The notes beneath the pieces were generated by a model. The model was given only the letters and a program-made list of their open reading frames with translations. It had not been told where the DNA came from and did not search any database. A stretch of DNA of 9,570 bases, taken from NCBI GenBank assembly GCA_964535025.1, contig CAZHRW010000092.1, positions 1 through 9,570 of the forward strand. The letters run 5' to 3'. A program made the translations under genes and the position numbers. Of this stretch, positions 1-7,020 are shown piece by piece (the stretch's first letter is position 1; every line of letters starts with the position of its first letter). Origin of the DNA: JAAYZK01 sp964535025 (GTDB lineage Bacteria > Planctomycetota > Phycisphaerae > SM23-33 > FEN-1343).

Positions 1-1
1 G

Positions 2-511
2 GCGGCGGTGGTGGCGCTGGACCGCCGGACGGGGACCGAGCTGTGGCGGCAGCCGCTGGCCGCCGCGCCGCGGACCGGCGCCGTCTGGGCCGCCGATCGC
101 GTGTGGGTGGGCCTGCCGGGGCGCCTGGCGGGGTACAGCCCCGTCGCCGGCGAGCCGCCGATCACGCTCGACGCCGCCGGCGTTCGCGGCGCGCTGGTGT
201 GCAACGGCCGCTACCTGCTGGCCTGCACGGACGGGGGGATCCTCGTCGTCGACCTCGACGGCGGGCGGGTCGTCGCGACGCTCGACGACGCCCGACCCTC
301 CCTGCCGCCGGTGCTGACGGCGGCCGACGAGGTGATCTACTTCGCCGGCGCCGCCGTGCGGGTCGCCGACCTCCACCGCGGCACCGACCGCCACTGGGCC
401 GTGCTGCGGTCGGTGGCCGGCGAGCCGGCGACGGGGATGATCAGCGCCGAATCGTTCTGCTTCTACGGATCGGACACCAAGGGACTGATATGCCTGGAGC
501 CGAGCCCATGA
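2..511 (+). CDS. PQQ-like beta-propeller repeat protein, C-terminal part (5' end outside window)
   Basis: The reading frame is open from the first bases of the window, so only the last 169 residues or so are visible. The opening residues VALDRRTGTELWRQPL match the PQQ/WD40-like blade signature (a strand, then a D-x-x-T-G-x-x-x-W turn). Similar strand-turn units follow about every 40 residues, for example ILVVDLDGGRVVATL. This is the fold of outer-membrane assembly factor BamB and of PQQ-like repeat proteins, which act as protein-binding scaffolds or, with the cofactor, as dehydrogenases. No catalytic residues can be judged from this fragment, and any signal peptide would lie upstream. The stop overlaps the start of the next gene as ATGA, which implies translational coupling. 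The family call is fairly safe; the function is unknown. Confidence 0.8.
   Translation, partial: AAVVALDRRTGTELWRQPLAAAPRTGAVWAADRVWVGLPGRLAGYSPVAGEPPITLDAAGVRGALVCNGRYLLACTDGGILVVDLDGGRVVATLDDARPSLPPVLTAADEVIYFAGAAVRVADLHRGTDRHWAVLRSVAGEPATGMISAESFCFYGSDTKGLICLEPSP
496..499 (+). promoter_or_regulatory. Shine-Dalgarno site deciding the dikinase start
   Basis: GGAG lies 8 nt before ATG 508 and supports that start, which overlaps the upstream stop. A competing purine stretch (AAGGGA, 479-484) sits 5 nt before the in-frame ATG 490, so a protein six residues longer cannot be excluded. Confidence 0.5.
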
Positions 512-3225
512 CCCCGCGCTGGACGTTCTTCTTCGGCGACGGCGCCGCCGAGGGCGACCCTGCGCGCAAGGATGAGCTGGGCGGCAAGGGCGCCTCGCTG
601 GCGGCGATGAGCCGTGCGGGCCTGCCGGTGCCGCCGGGGTTCACGCTGCCGGTGGCGTGCTGCGCGCACGCCCTCGCCCACGACGGGGCGTGGCCGGCGG
701 GCCTGGACGCGCAGGTCCGCGACGCTGTCGCCCGCCTCGAGCGGGTCACCGGCCGCCGCCTCGGCGACGGCGCCGAGCCGCTGCTGGTCTCGGTGCGGTC
801 GGGCGCGGCGGTGTCGATGCCGGGGATGATGGACACGCTGCTCAATTGCGGCCTGCACGCGGGCCTGGCCGACCAGGTGGCCGATCCGGCGCGGTTCGAG
901 GCCGTCTACGCCCAGTTCGCACGGCAGTTCGCCGTCGTCGTCGGCGGCGTGGCGCCCGAGCAGGTCGCCGCGGCGACGTGGGAGCAGGCGGCGGCGGCGT
1001 TCGAGGCCCACACCGGCCGCGCGTTCCCGCGGGCGCCGTGGGAGGCGCTGCGGGCGTGCATCGACGCGGTGTTCCGCTCGTGGAACAACCCGCGGGCGGT
1101 CGTCTACCGCGGCGCGCACGGCCTGACGGGCCTGGCGGGCACGGCGGTGACGGTGCAGGCGATGTTCCCCTCGCACGTGGCCGGGATCGCGTTCACGGCC
1201 AACCCGGCGCGGCCGGCGGCGCGGGAGATCGTCATCGAGAGCGCCTTCGGCCTCGGCGAGTCGGTCGTCTCCGGCGACGTGACGCCCGACCGGTTCATCC
1301 TGGCGCCCGAGCCGCCGGCGATCACCGAGCGGACGATCGGCCACAAGGCCGCCCGGATCGCCGCCCTCGGCGACGGGACCGACATGCCCGAGCCGGACCG
1401 CCCGTCGCTGACCGATGACGAGGCGCTCGAGGTGGCCGCGATGGCCCTGCGTGTCGAGCGGCACTTCGGCTATCCCGTCGATATCGAATGGGGCCTGGCC
1501 GGCGGCGAGCTGGCCCTCCTGCAGGCACGGCCGATCCGGGGGCTGGACGTGGCGCGGGACGTCGAGGTCGCCCGCCGCGAGACCCTCGACCGCCTGCGGG
1601 CGCTGGCCGACGCCGAGCAGCGGGAGAAGGTCTGGCTCGCCCACAACCTCGCCGAGACGCTGCCGGCCCCGACGCCGATGACGTGGGACATCCTCCGTCC
1701 GTTCATGAGCGGCGACGGGGGCTTCGGGCGGATGTACCGCCGGCTGGGCTACCGCCCCGGCCGCCGCGTGTGCCGCGAGGGGTTCCTCGAACTGATCGGC
1801 GGCCGCGTCTACGCCGACGTCGACCGGACCGCCGAGCTGTTCTGGGCGGGCATGCCCTTCGTCTACGACCACGACGCCGTCCTGGCCGACCCCCGCCTGC
1901 TGGAGACGGCCCCGCGGACGTTCGACGCGAGCCGCGCCGACGGCCGCTTCCTGCTCCGCCTGCCGGGGACGATCGTCGCGATGATCCGCTGCGCCCGCCG
2001 CACCCGACGCCTCCGCGCCGCCGCGGTGGACCGCTACGAAGGCGAGGTCCGCCCGGCGTTCGGCCGCTACGTCGCCGACGCCGCCGGCGCCGACCTGGCC
2101 GCCCTGAGCACGCCGGCGCTGCTGGACGCCCTCGACGAGCGGATCGGCCGCGTGCTGACCGAGTTCGCGCCCGAGTCGCTCCTGCCGGGGTTCTTCGGCG
2201 GCCTCGCCCGCGCGGAGCTGGAGGCCCTGCTGGTCCAACTCCTGGGCCCGGACGAGGGTCGGCGGCTGTGCCTGGCGTTGACGAGCGGCCTGGAGGGCGA
2301 CCCGGCGGTCGAGCAGGCGTCGATGCTCTTCGCGGTCAGCCGCGGGGAGACGACGCTGGCCGCGTTCGTCGACCGCTACGGTCACCGCGCCGTCAACGAG
2401 ATGGAACTGGCGGCCCCGCGCTACCGCGAGGACGACAGCTACCTCCGCCAGATCGTCGCCGCCCAGGCCGCCGACGAAAGCCACAGCCCCCCGCACCTGC
2501 ACCGCCGCAACCAGCGCCTCCGCGAGCAGGCCGTCGCCGAGCTGCCCGAGACGCTCGCCCGCTGGGGCGGCAGCTTCCTCCGCGAGCGGGTCCTCGCTCT
2601 CGCCCGCGAGGCCCAGACGCTCCTGCCCTACCGCGAGGCCGGCAAGGACGACCTGCTCCGCGGCTACGAGCTGATCCGCCGGGTGCTGGTCGAGCTCGGC
2701 CGCCGGTGGGGGCTCGGCGACGACGTGTTCTTCCTCCGCCGCGACGAACTGGCGGCCTGCGACGGCAACGCGGAGGCTCTCGCCGCCGAGGTGGCGCGCC
2801 GGAAGGTGCGGTGGAAGGCCCACCAGCGGCTGGACCTGCCCGAGGCGATCGACTCCCGCCGGCTGGAGGGGCTGGGCCTGCCCCGCCGCCTCGACGCCGC
2901 CGAGACGCTCACCGCCACGCCGCTGTCGCCGGGCGTGTTCACCGGCACCGCCAGGATCGTGCAAACGCCGACCGAGGCGACCGACGCCGGCGACGACTGC
3001 GTCCTGGTCTGCCCGTCGACCGACCCGAGCTGGACGGCCCTGTTCACGACGATCAAGGCCCTCGTCGTCGAGCGGGGCGGCGTGCTGTCGCACGGGGCGA
3101 TCACCGCGCGGGACTTCTCCATCCCCGCCGTCGCCTGCCCCGACGCCACGCGCCTGATCCGCGACGGCGCCGTCGTCCGCGTCGACGGCGACCGCGGCGA
3201 GGTGAGTATCGAGAGGAGTCGTTGA
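508..3225 (+). CDS. PEP/pyruvate-dikinase-family phosphotransferase, rifampin-phosphotransferase-like architecture
   Basis: This 905-aa protein belongs to the ATP-grasp plus phosphohistidine family (PEP synthase, PPDK, rifampin phosphotransferase RPH). Residues 1-345 form the nucleotide-binding part: GGKGASL at 25, SVRSGAAVSMPGMMD at 95-109 and SWNNPRA near 191 are PPDK-like, while FTANP at 229, ESAFGLGESVVSGD at 244-257 and LLQARPI at 337-343 are shared with PEP synthase and RPH. Residues 345-800 are a divergent, mostly helical region starting near WLAHNLAETLPAPTPMTWD, the place where RPH binds its substrate. Residues 800-905 are the swivelling phosphohistidine domain (LSPGVFTGTARIV, TDPSWTALF, then GGVLSHGAITARD), with H862 the expected phosphorylated histidine. 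The protein ends there, so the PEP/pyruvate TIM barrel of PPDK and PpsA is absent. Its usual partners use ATP to phosphorylate pyruvate or a small molecule; the acceptor here is unknown. Start 508 has GGAG at 496-499 and overlaps the upstream stop; ATG 490 is an alternative. Confidence 0.85.
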   Translation: MTPRWTFFFGDGAAEGDPARKDELGGKGASLAAMSRAGLPVPPGFTLPVACCAHALAHDGAWPAGLDAQVRDAVARLERVTGRRLGDGAEPLLVSVRSGAAVSMPGMMDTLLNCGLHAGLADQVADPARFEAVYAQFARQFAVVVGGVAPEQVAAATWEQAAAAFEAHTGRAFPRAPWEALRACIDAVFRSWNNPRAVVYRGAHGLTGLAGTAVTVQAMFPSHVAGIAFTANPARPAAREIVIESAFGLGESVVSGDVTPDRFILAPEPPAITERTIGHKAARIAALGDGTDMPEPDRPSLTDDEALEVAAMALRVERHFGYPVDIEWGLAGGELALLQARPIRGLDVARDVEVARRETLDRLRALADAEQREKVWLAHNLAETLPAPTPMTWDILRPFMSGDGGFGRMYRRLGYRPGRRVCREGFLELIGGRVYADVDRTAELFWAGMPFVYDHDAVLADPRLLETAPRTFDASRADGRFLLRLPGTIVAMIRCARRTRRLRAAAVDRYEGEVRPAFGRYVADAAGADLAALSTPALLDALDERIGRVLTEFAPESLLPGFFGGLARAELEALLVQLLGPDEGRRLCLALTSGLEGDPAVEQASMLFAVSRGETTLAAFVDRYGHRAVNEMELAAPRYREDDSYLRQIVAAQAADESHSPPHLHRRNQRLREQAVAELPETLARWGGSFLRERVLALAREAQTLLPYREAGKDDLLRGYELIRRVLVELGRRWGLGDDVFFLRRDELAACDGNAEALAAEVARRKVRWKAHQRLDLPEAIDSRRLEGLGLPRRLDAAETLTATPLSPGVFTGTARIVQTPTEATDAGDDCVLVCPSTDPSWTALFTTIKALVVERGGVLSHGAITARDFSIPAVACPDATRLIRDGAVVRVDGDRGEVSIERSR
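3211..3218 (+). promoter_or_regulatory. Shine-Dalgarno site for the GTG start at 3227
   Basis: GAGAGGAG ends 8 nt before GTG 3227. It lies inside the last codons of the dikinase gene. This strong site supports the non-ATG start and tight coupling of the two genes. Confidence 0.65.
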
Positions 3226-3226
3226 C

Positions 3227-4024
3227 GTGGACCTGGTCAACACCACATGCCTGTGGATCACCGACCGGCTGCTCGGCTGGCTGCTGTGGCTGCCGGCGGA
3301 CGCGGCATTGGTCGCGATCGCGGTGGTCTCGGCGCTGCTGCTGATGGGGATCCGGCGCGTCGCGACCGACCAGGACCTGCTGCGGCGCTGCGCCGCGGAT
3401 ACGAAGCGGCTGAAGGAACTCGCGCGCGACGCCCGCCGCCGCAAGGACCGCCAGGCCCGCGCCCGCTGCCGCGCGACGCTCGGGCAGATCCAGCTCGTCA
3501 AGCTCCGTGCGGAGCTGAAGCCGCTGCTGCTGTCGGTGGTGCCGATCGCCCTGCTGGCGATCTGGTGCTTCGCACGGCTGGCGTACGTCCCGCCCGAGCC
3601 GGGCGAGCCGGTGGCGGTCGCCGTGGAACTACCCGCCGACGAGGCCGCCTCGCTCCTGCACATCCTGCCGCAGGAGGGCCTGACCGCCGCCGACGGCTGG
3701 ATCCGCCGCGCCGACGCGGCCGCCGAGGCGACCGCCGCCGTCGCGCGGTGGCGGCTGGCCGCCGACGGCCGCGACGAGCCATACGTGCTGACGATCCGCC
3801 ACGACGGGCGGACGTTCACCAAGCAACTGATCGTCGACGGACGGCGGTACGGGCCGCCGGTGGAACTGTTCGGCGACGTCGCCGTCCGCCTCGACCTCAC
3901 GGCGTACCGGCCGTTCGGCGTCGTGCCGGGCCTGGGCGCGGCGCTGCCGCCGTGGATCGTCGGGTACCTGATTCTGGTGTTGCCCCTGGCCGTGATCGGC
4001 AAACCCCTGTTGAAGATTGCCTGA
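3227..4024 (+). CDS. DUF106/EMC3/TMCO1-like membrane protein (Oxa1/YidC insertase superfamily)
   Basis: This 265-aa membrane protein starts at GTG, one base after the preceding stop. The layout matches the DUF106/EMC3/TMCO1 branch of the Oxa1 superfamily. It has a first hydrophobic helix at about 26-42, then TDQDLLRRC and a highly basic helical stretch at about 45-98 suited to a cytosolic coiled-coil hairpin. A second hydrophobic helix spans about 99-119, beginning with the family-typical KP (LKPLLLSVVPIALLAIW). The last helix at about 243-259 sits in LPPWIVGYLILVLP and ends KPLLKIA, like the archaeal C-terminus. Family members help insert proteins with short translocated parts into membranes. 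Unusually, about 120 residues lie between the second and third helices; they look beta-rich and should be extracytoplasmic. Cognate YidC would be encoded elsewhere. Topology and fold match the family well; activity is inferred. A generic hypothetical membrane protein is the alternative. Confidence 0.72.
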   Translation: MDLVNTTCLWITDRLLGWLLWLPADAALVAIAVVSALLLMGIRRVATDQDLLRRCAADTKRLKELARDARRRKDRQARARCRATLGQIQLVKLRAELKPLLLSVVPIALLAIWCFARLAYVPPEPGEPVAVAVELPADEAASLLHILPQEGLTAADGWIRRADAAAEATAAVARWRLAADGRDEPYVLTIRHDGRTFTKQLIVDGRRYGPPVELFGDVAVRLDLTAYRPFGVVPGLGAALPPWIVGYLILVLPLAVIGKPLLKIA

Positions 4025-4027
4025 GAC

Positions 4028-4033
4028 AAGGAG
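4028..4033 (+). promoter_or_regulatory. Shine-Dalgarno site for the GH123-like gene
   Basis: AAGGAG lies 5 nt before ATG 4039, in the 14-nt gap after the membrane-protein stop. It fixes the start in front of a good signal peptide. ATG 4048 (three residues later) is possible but would sit 14 nt from this site. Confidence 0.65.
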
Positions 4034-4038
4034 ACGCT

Positions 4039-6030
4039 ATGACGTTCATGCGAGTTGTGATCCTCAGTACGGCCGCCGCGGCGATCCTCGCGGCGGCGCC
4101 GGCCGCCGGCGAGGTGGCGGTGTGGAACTACGACATCCTCGGCGACGCCCTGCGAATCACCGCGCCGCCGCCGCCGGAGCCGATCCTCATCACCGGCGCC
4201 CGCAACGGGGCCTTCTCCGGCGCCGTGGCCGTCGAATCGGACGTCGCGATCAGCGGCCTGCGCGCGACGATGGGCCCGCTGACCGGCGAGGGCGGGACGA
4301 TCCCCGCCGAGCGGGTCGCCGTGCGCTATGCCGTGCCGTGGGAGGCGGCCCGCGGCGCCCCGTCGGGCCTGGACGTCCTGCTCGAAGCGCCGCCGGCGGC
4401 CGTCGAGCCGGTCAGGGGCCGCGCCCTGGCGGGCGTATGGGTGACGGTGGATGTCCCGAAAGACGCCGCGCCGGGCCGGTATCGCGGCACGTTGACCGTT
4501 GGCGCCGGCGGCCTGGACCGCCGGGCGGTCCCCGTCGAGCTGACCGTCGCCGACTACCGCCTGCCCGACCCGCAGGACTTCCGCACGTGGATCGAGATCA
4601 TCCAGTCGCCCGACACGCTCGCCCTGGAATACGACCTGCCCCTGTGGTCCGACCGCCACTGGGCCATGATCGCCAAGAGCTTCCGCCTGATGCGCCCCAC
4701 GGGCAGCCGCGTCGTGTACGTCCCGCTGATCCGCGATACCAACCAGGGCCACGGCGAGTCGATGGTCCGCTGGATCCGCCACGCCGACGGGTCGCTCGAG
4801 CCGGACTACACGATCATGGACAGGTACCTCGATCTGGCCGGCGAGCACCTCGGCAAACCCAAGCTGGTGGTGTTCTACGCCTGGGACGCCTATCTCGTAC
4901 TCAAGCACCGCAAAACGTCCTTCGCCGAGCGGCCGACCGAGCCGGGCCCGCTGCAGGATCGCTGGGACAAGCGCCAGCAGGGGCTGGTGGTGACGATGCT
5001 CGACGAGGCCACCGGCGAGGCGACGCCCGGCAGCCTGCCGTTCTACACCGATCCGGCCAGCCGCGAGATCTGGCAGCCGGTCTACGACGAGCTCCGCCGC
5101 CGGATGGCCGCACGCGGCTGGGAAGATGCGATGGCCCTGGGGATGGTGACCGACCTGGAGCCGTCGGGCGAGGAGGTGCGGTTCCTCAAGGATGTGGCGG
5201 GCCTGTCGTGGATCGCCCATTCGCACTACCGGCGGACCTTCGGCAAGCCCGTGCCCAACACGGTGTTGCACAATATCGCCGACGTGCGCTACGAGGCCCA
5301 CGCCTACAGCCTCGTCTACCACGTCAACGCCCCCGACGGCGCCCTGCAGGGCTGGCGGCGGCCGCAGCTGGCGGCGTATATCGACCGGTTCGGCCTGATG
5401 AACGGCCCGGCCCTGCGGATCCGCCAGATGCCGCAGTTGAACATCAACGGCCACCAGCGGGGCATCGGGCGGATCGGCGGGGACATGTGGAACTGCATCC
5501 GCGACAGCCGCGGCCGCCGGGCCGGCAAGGCGTACGACCGCTACCCCGAAAACTACTATCGCGGGCTGAACATCCCCAGTTACTTCCTCGCGCCCGGGCC
5601 CGACGGACCGGTCGCCACGGCCAGGCTCGAAAACCTCCGTGAGGGCGTCCAGGAATGCGAGGTGCGGATCTTCCTCGAAGACACCCTTGCCGACCCCGCC
5701 GCCGCCGGACGCCTGCCGGCGGCCCTGGTCGCCCGCGCCCGGGCCGCCCTCGACGCCCACCACCGCGCCCTGTGGCGGAGCATCTGGTCCAATGACGAGC
5801 AGCTCGATCTGCTCGGGTCGATCTCCGGCCGCAGCCCCTACGAGGCCATCTGGAAGGGCCTCGGCGACGCCGGGATCGAGCTGCCCGGCTTCTGGGACGG
5901 CAAGGCCCGCCAGATCCGCAGCGACGAGGACCGCCAGGGCCTCGACTGGTTCGTCGACTCGCCCTGGCAGCAGCGCAACAAGGAACTCTTCGACGTCGCG
6001 GCGGAAGTGCAGCGGCGGCTGGATCAGTAG
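4039..6030 (+). CDS. Secreted GH123/DUF4091-like glycoside hydrolase family protein
   Basis: The 663-aa product begins with a Sec signal peptide: MTFMR, a hydrophobic Ala-rich core, and likely cleavage near A23-G24 in APAAGEV. Residues 25-165 resemble the beta-sandwich N-terminal domain of GH123 proteins, with the typical VDVPKDAAPGRYRGTLTV at about 137-154. Residues 170-520 should form the TIM-barrel-like core (for example DRHWAMIAKSFRLMRPTGSR, LVVFYAWDAY, ALGMVTDLEPSGEE). Near the C-terminus LENLREGVQECEVRIFLEDT (530-549) matches the L-x-x-L-R-E-G-x-x-x-x-E hallmark of DUF4091/GH123. Characterised GH123 enzymes are beta-N-acetylgalactosaminidases acting on glycosphingolipid or glycan ends; the substrate here is unknown. 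The usual catalytic Asp-Glu pair is not seen as adjacent residues; D372-L-E374 is the nearest candidate. It is the last gene of the compact run, 14 nt after the insertase-like gene, so it is probably exported and co-transcribed. Confidence 0.72.
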   Translation: MTFMRVVILSTAAAAILAAAPAAGEVAVWNYDILGDALRITAPPPPEPILITGARNGAFSGAVAVESDVAISGLRATMGPLTGEGGTIPAERVAVRYAVPWEAARGAPSGLDVLLEAPPAAVEPVRGRALAGVWVTVDVPKDAAPGRYRGTLTVGAGGLDRRAVPVELTVADYRLPDPQDFRTWIEIIQSPDTLALEYDLPLWSDRHWAMIAKSFRLMRPTGSRVVYVPLIRDTNQGHGESMVRWIRHADGSLEPDYTIMDRYLDLAGEHLGKPKLVVFYAWDAYLVLKHRKTSFAERPTEPGPLQDRWDKRQQGLVVTMLDEATGEATPGSLPFYTDPASREIWQPVYDELRRRMAARGWEDAMALGMVTDLEPSGEEVRFLKDVAGLSWIAHSHYRRTFGKPVPNTVLHNIADVRYEAHAYSLVYHVNAPDGALQGWRRPQLAAYIDRFGLMNGPALRIRQMPQLNINGHQRGIGRIGGDMWNCIRDSRGRRAGKAYDRYPENYYRGLNIPSYFLAPGPDGPVATARLENLREGVQECEVRIFLEDTLADPAAAGRLPAALVARARAALDAHHRALWRSIWSNDEQLDLLGSISGRSPYEAIWKGLGDAGIELPGFWDGKARQIRSDEDRQGLDWFVDSPWQQRNKELFDVAAEVQRRLDQ

Positions 6031-6131
6031 GCGCCCACGCCGGATCACGGCTGCCCGCCGAATCAGAGTTGCGAGCCCTTTATGGCTGGATCGGACCTGT
6101 GGGGGTCTGTAGCATTCGGGGGACCGGAGGG

Positions 6132-6137
6132 AAGGAG
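6132..6137 (+). promoter_or_regulatory. Shine-Dalgarno site for the lipoprotein gene
   Basis: AAGGAG lies 7 nt before ATG 6145. It selects this start, which places a lipobox at residue 18, over the in-frame ATG 6082, which would hide the signal peptide behind 21 extra residues. Confidence 0.7.
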
Positions 6138-6144
6138 ACGAACC

Positions 6145-6705
6145 ATGACAGGTCGATGGGCCGTTGTGGCGGGGCTTTGCCTGCTGTTGGCGGGGTGCGG
6201 ATCGAGCGACGAGGACAAACAGGACCCGCCGCCGCGGGCAGCAGCGCCGTCATCGGCGCCGCATGGGATGCGCGCCGGCGCGCTCGAGGCGCGGACGGCG
6301 GGCCGGTCCATCCTCGGGGGCGCGCTCGGCATGCGCGCCCGCGCGCATGAGGAGCGGACGATCAGCATGGTGCGCAGTGTGGAGAACGCCGTTAAGAGAT
6401 ATCTTCTCTGCATGGGCCGCACGCCCACCCAGGACGAAGGTCTCAGGGTGCTGATAGCGCCTCCCGCCGACGCGGAGGAGGCCGAGCGATGGAAGCAATT
6501 CGGGCCGTTCATCACCGGCGGCAAGGTGCCCACCGACCAGTGGGGCCACGAGCTGGTCTACATGCGCCTCGATGAAGACGAGGCCGTCACGACCGGTACT
6601 TACTTCCGCATCTACTCGCCCGGCCCCAACGGCCTCGACGACAGCGGCACCGGCGACGACATTCCGGCCTGGGCCGACGACAGCGGCGCCGAGCCGGCCG
6701 GGTGA
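6145..6705 (+). CDS. Lipoprotein with a GspG-like (type II secretion pseudopilin) C-terminal domain
   Basis: The 186-aa product has a lipoprotein signal peptide: MTGRW, a hydrophobic core and lipobox LAGC with the lipidated Cys at 18. A Pro/Ala-rich, disordered-looking linker follows (about 19-60). Residues 70-175 match the globular part of the major pseudopilin GspG. The helix VENAVKRYLLCMGRTPTQDE (79-98) parallels the IENALKLYKLDNGRYPTTEQ pattern and is followed by G99-L100. PTDQWGHELVY (129-139) parallels the P-x-D-P-W-G-x-x-Y motif, and YSPGPNGLDDSGTGDDI (157-173) parallels the calcium-binding end loop. The prepilin leader and N-terminal transmembrane helix are missing, so it should be a membrane-anchored monomer rather than a pilus subunit. 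No other secretion gene is nearby, and the gene is separated by 114 bp from the run upstream. Its role is unknown; fold similarity is the main evidence. Confidence 0.72.
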   Translation: MTGRWAVVAGLCLLLAGCGSSDEDKQDPPPRAAAPSSAPHGMRAGALEARTAGRSILGGALGMRARAHEERTISMVRSVENAVKRYLLCMGRTPTQDEGLRVLIAPPADAEEAERWKQFGPFITGGKVPTDQWGHELVYMRLDEDEAVTTGTYFRIYSPGPNGLDDSGTGDDIPAWADDSGAEPAG

Positions 6706-6716
6706 AAGCGGCCGGC
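6693..6716 (+). terminator. Hairpin spanning the lipoprotein stop codon
   Basis: GCCGGCC (6693-6699) and GGCCGGC (6710-6716) form a 7-bp perfect stem around a 10-nt loop that contains the TGA stop. There is no T tract, so this is at best a weak or factor-dependent terminator, or an mRNA-stabilising stem. Confidence 0.25.
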
Positions 6717-6730
6717 GTGGGTCGTTGCCG

Positions 6731-6818
6731 TTCGCCCCGAAGGGGCGTCGGAGTTTAGCCGGGGGCGTGAGCCCCCGGATAGGGTGTCCCTTATAGAACA
6801 AGAGCCCTGAAAGGGCGA
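6731..6818. repeat. Three-hairpin intergenic repeat element
   Basis: Three perfect inverted repeats are strung together. CGCCCC-GAA-GGGGCG is at 6733-6747, CCGGGGGC-GTGA-GCCCCCGG at 6759-6778 and GCCCT-GAA-AGGGC at 6804-6816. The first and third share the same design (GCCCY-GAA-RGGGC) and flank the larger central one. This resembles dispersed GCCCCGAAGGGGC-type elements I recall between genes in planctomycete and verrucomicrobial genomes. It has no coding content. It could also act as a boundary or terminator between the lipoprotein and the next gene, although no T tract follows. Confidence 0.65.
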
Positions 6819-6859
6819 AGGAAAGCGCCGGGGGCGTACGGTTCCCGCCAGGGGGGCGC

Positions 6860-6888
6860 TTGGCGCGGGGGCGAGGTCGGCGTAAGAT
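6860..6888 (+). promoter_or_regulatory. Possible sigma70-type promoter for the LEPR/CAP gene
   Basis: TTGGCG (6860-6865) and TAAGAT (6883-6888) are separated by 17 bp, each matching four of six consensus positions. TAAGAT is one of the few AT-rich hexamers in this GC-rich gap. Transcription would start near 6895 and give a leader of about 130 nt that contains a CGGCGC/GCGCCG stem (6947-6966). I recognise no known riboswitch in the leader. Confidence 0.35.
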
Positions 6889-7014
6889 GAACGTACGGCC
6901 GCCGGCCCCGGGTCATTGAGGCCGCAAGCCGGCGGGGGATAGGCCCCGGCGCTGAGGGTTGCGCCGTGGGAAACGGTGCCGGACCGATAGGCCCGTCGCT
7001 TCGCCCCTCGAATC

Positions 7015-7020
7015 GGAGGA
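7015..7020 (+). promoter_or_regulatory. Shine-Dalgarno site deciding the LEPR/CAP start
   Basis: GGAGGA lies 8 nt before ATG 7029. It favours that start over the in-frame GTG at 6966, which would add 21 residues unrelated to any export signal, and over ATG 7041. Confidence 0.7.

Noticed and set aside
43..507. Upstream extension of the dikinase frame towards position 43
   Set aside because: The extra 155 residues are Arg/Gly-rich and lie in the +2 frame of the beta-propeller gene. The PPDK-like motifs begin just after 508, where a ribosome site is present.
463..6048. A 1861-codon open frame on the minus strand opposite four genes
   Set aside because: It is a by-product of high GC and strong third-position bias. 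Its translation is low-complexity (rich in A, R, G, V, H, D), has no family resemblance, and overlaps genes with clear motifs and ribosome sites.
6069..6115. Promoter for the lipoprotein gene (TAGCAT at 6110-6115)
   Set aside because: The hexamer matches four of six consensus bases, but no -35 better than three of six lies at the right distance, and the extended -10 TG is out of register.
6960..7010. Cobalamin riboswitch suggested by GGGAAACGGTGCC
   Set aside because: Only this short similarity is present. The other conserved boxes (the GCCACTG/GCAACTG element and the rest of the core) are missing, and the downstream gene has no B12 link.
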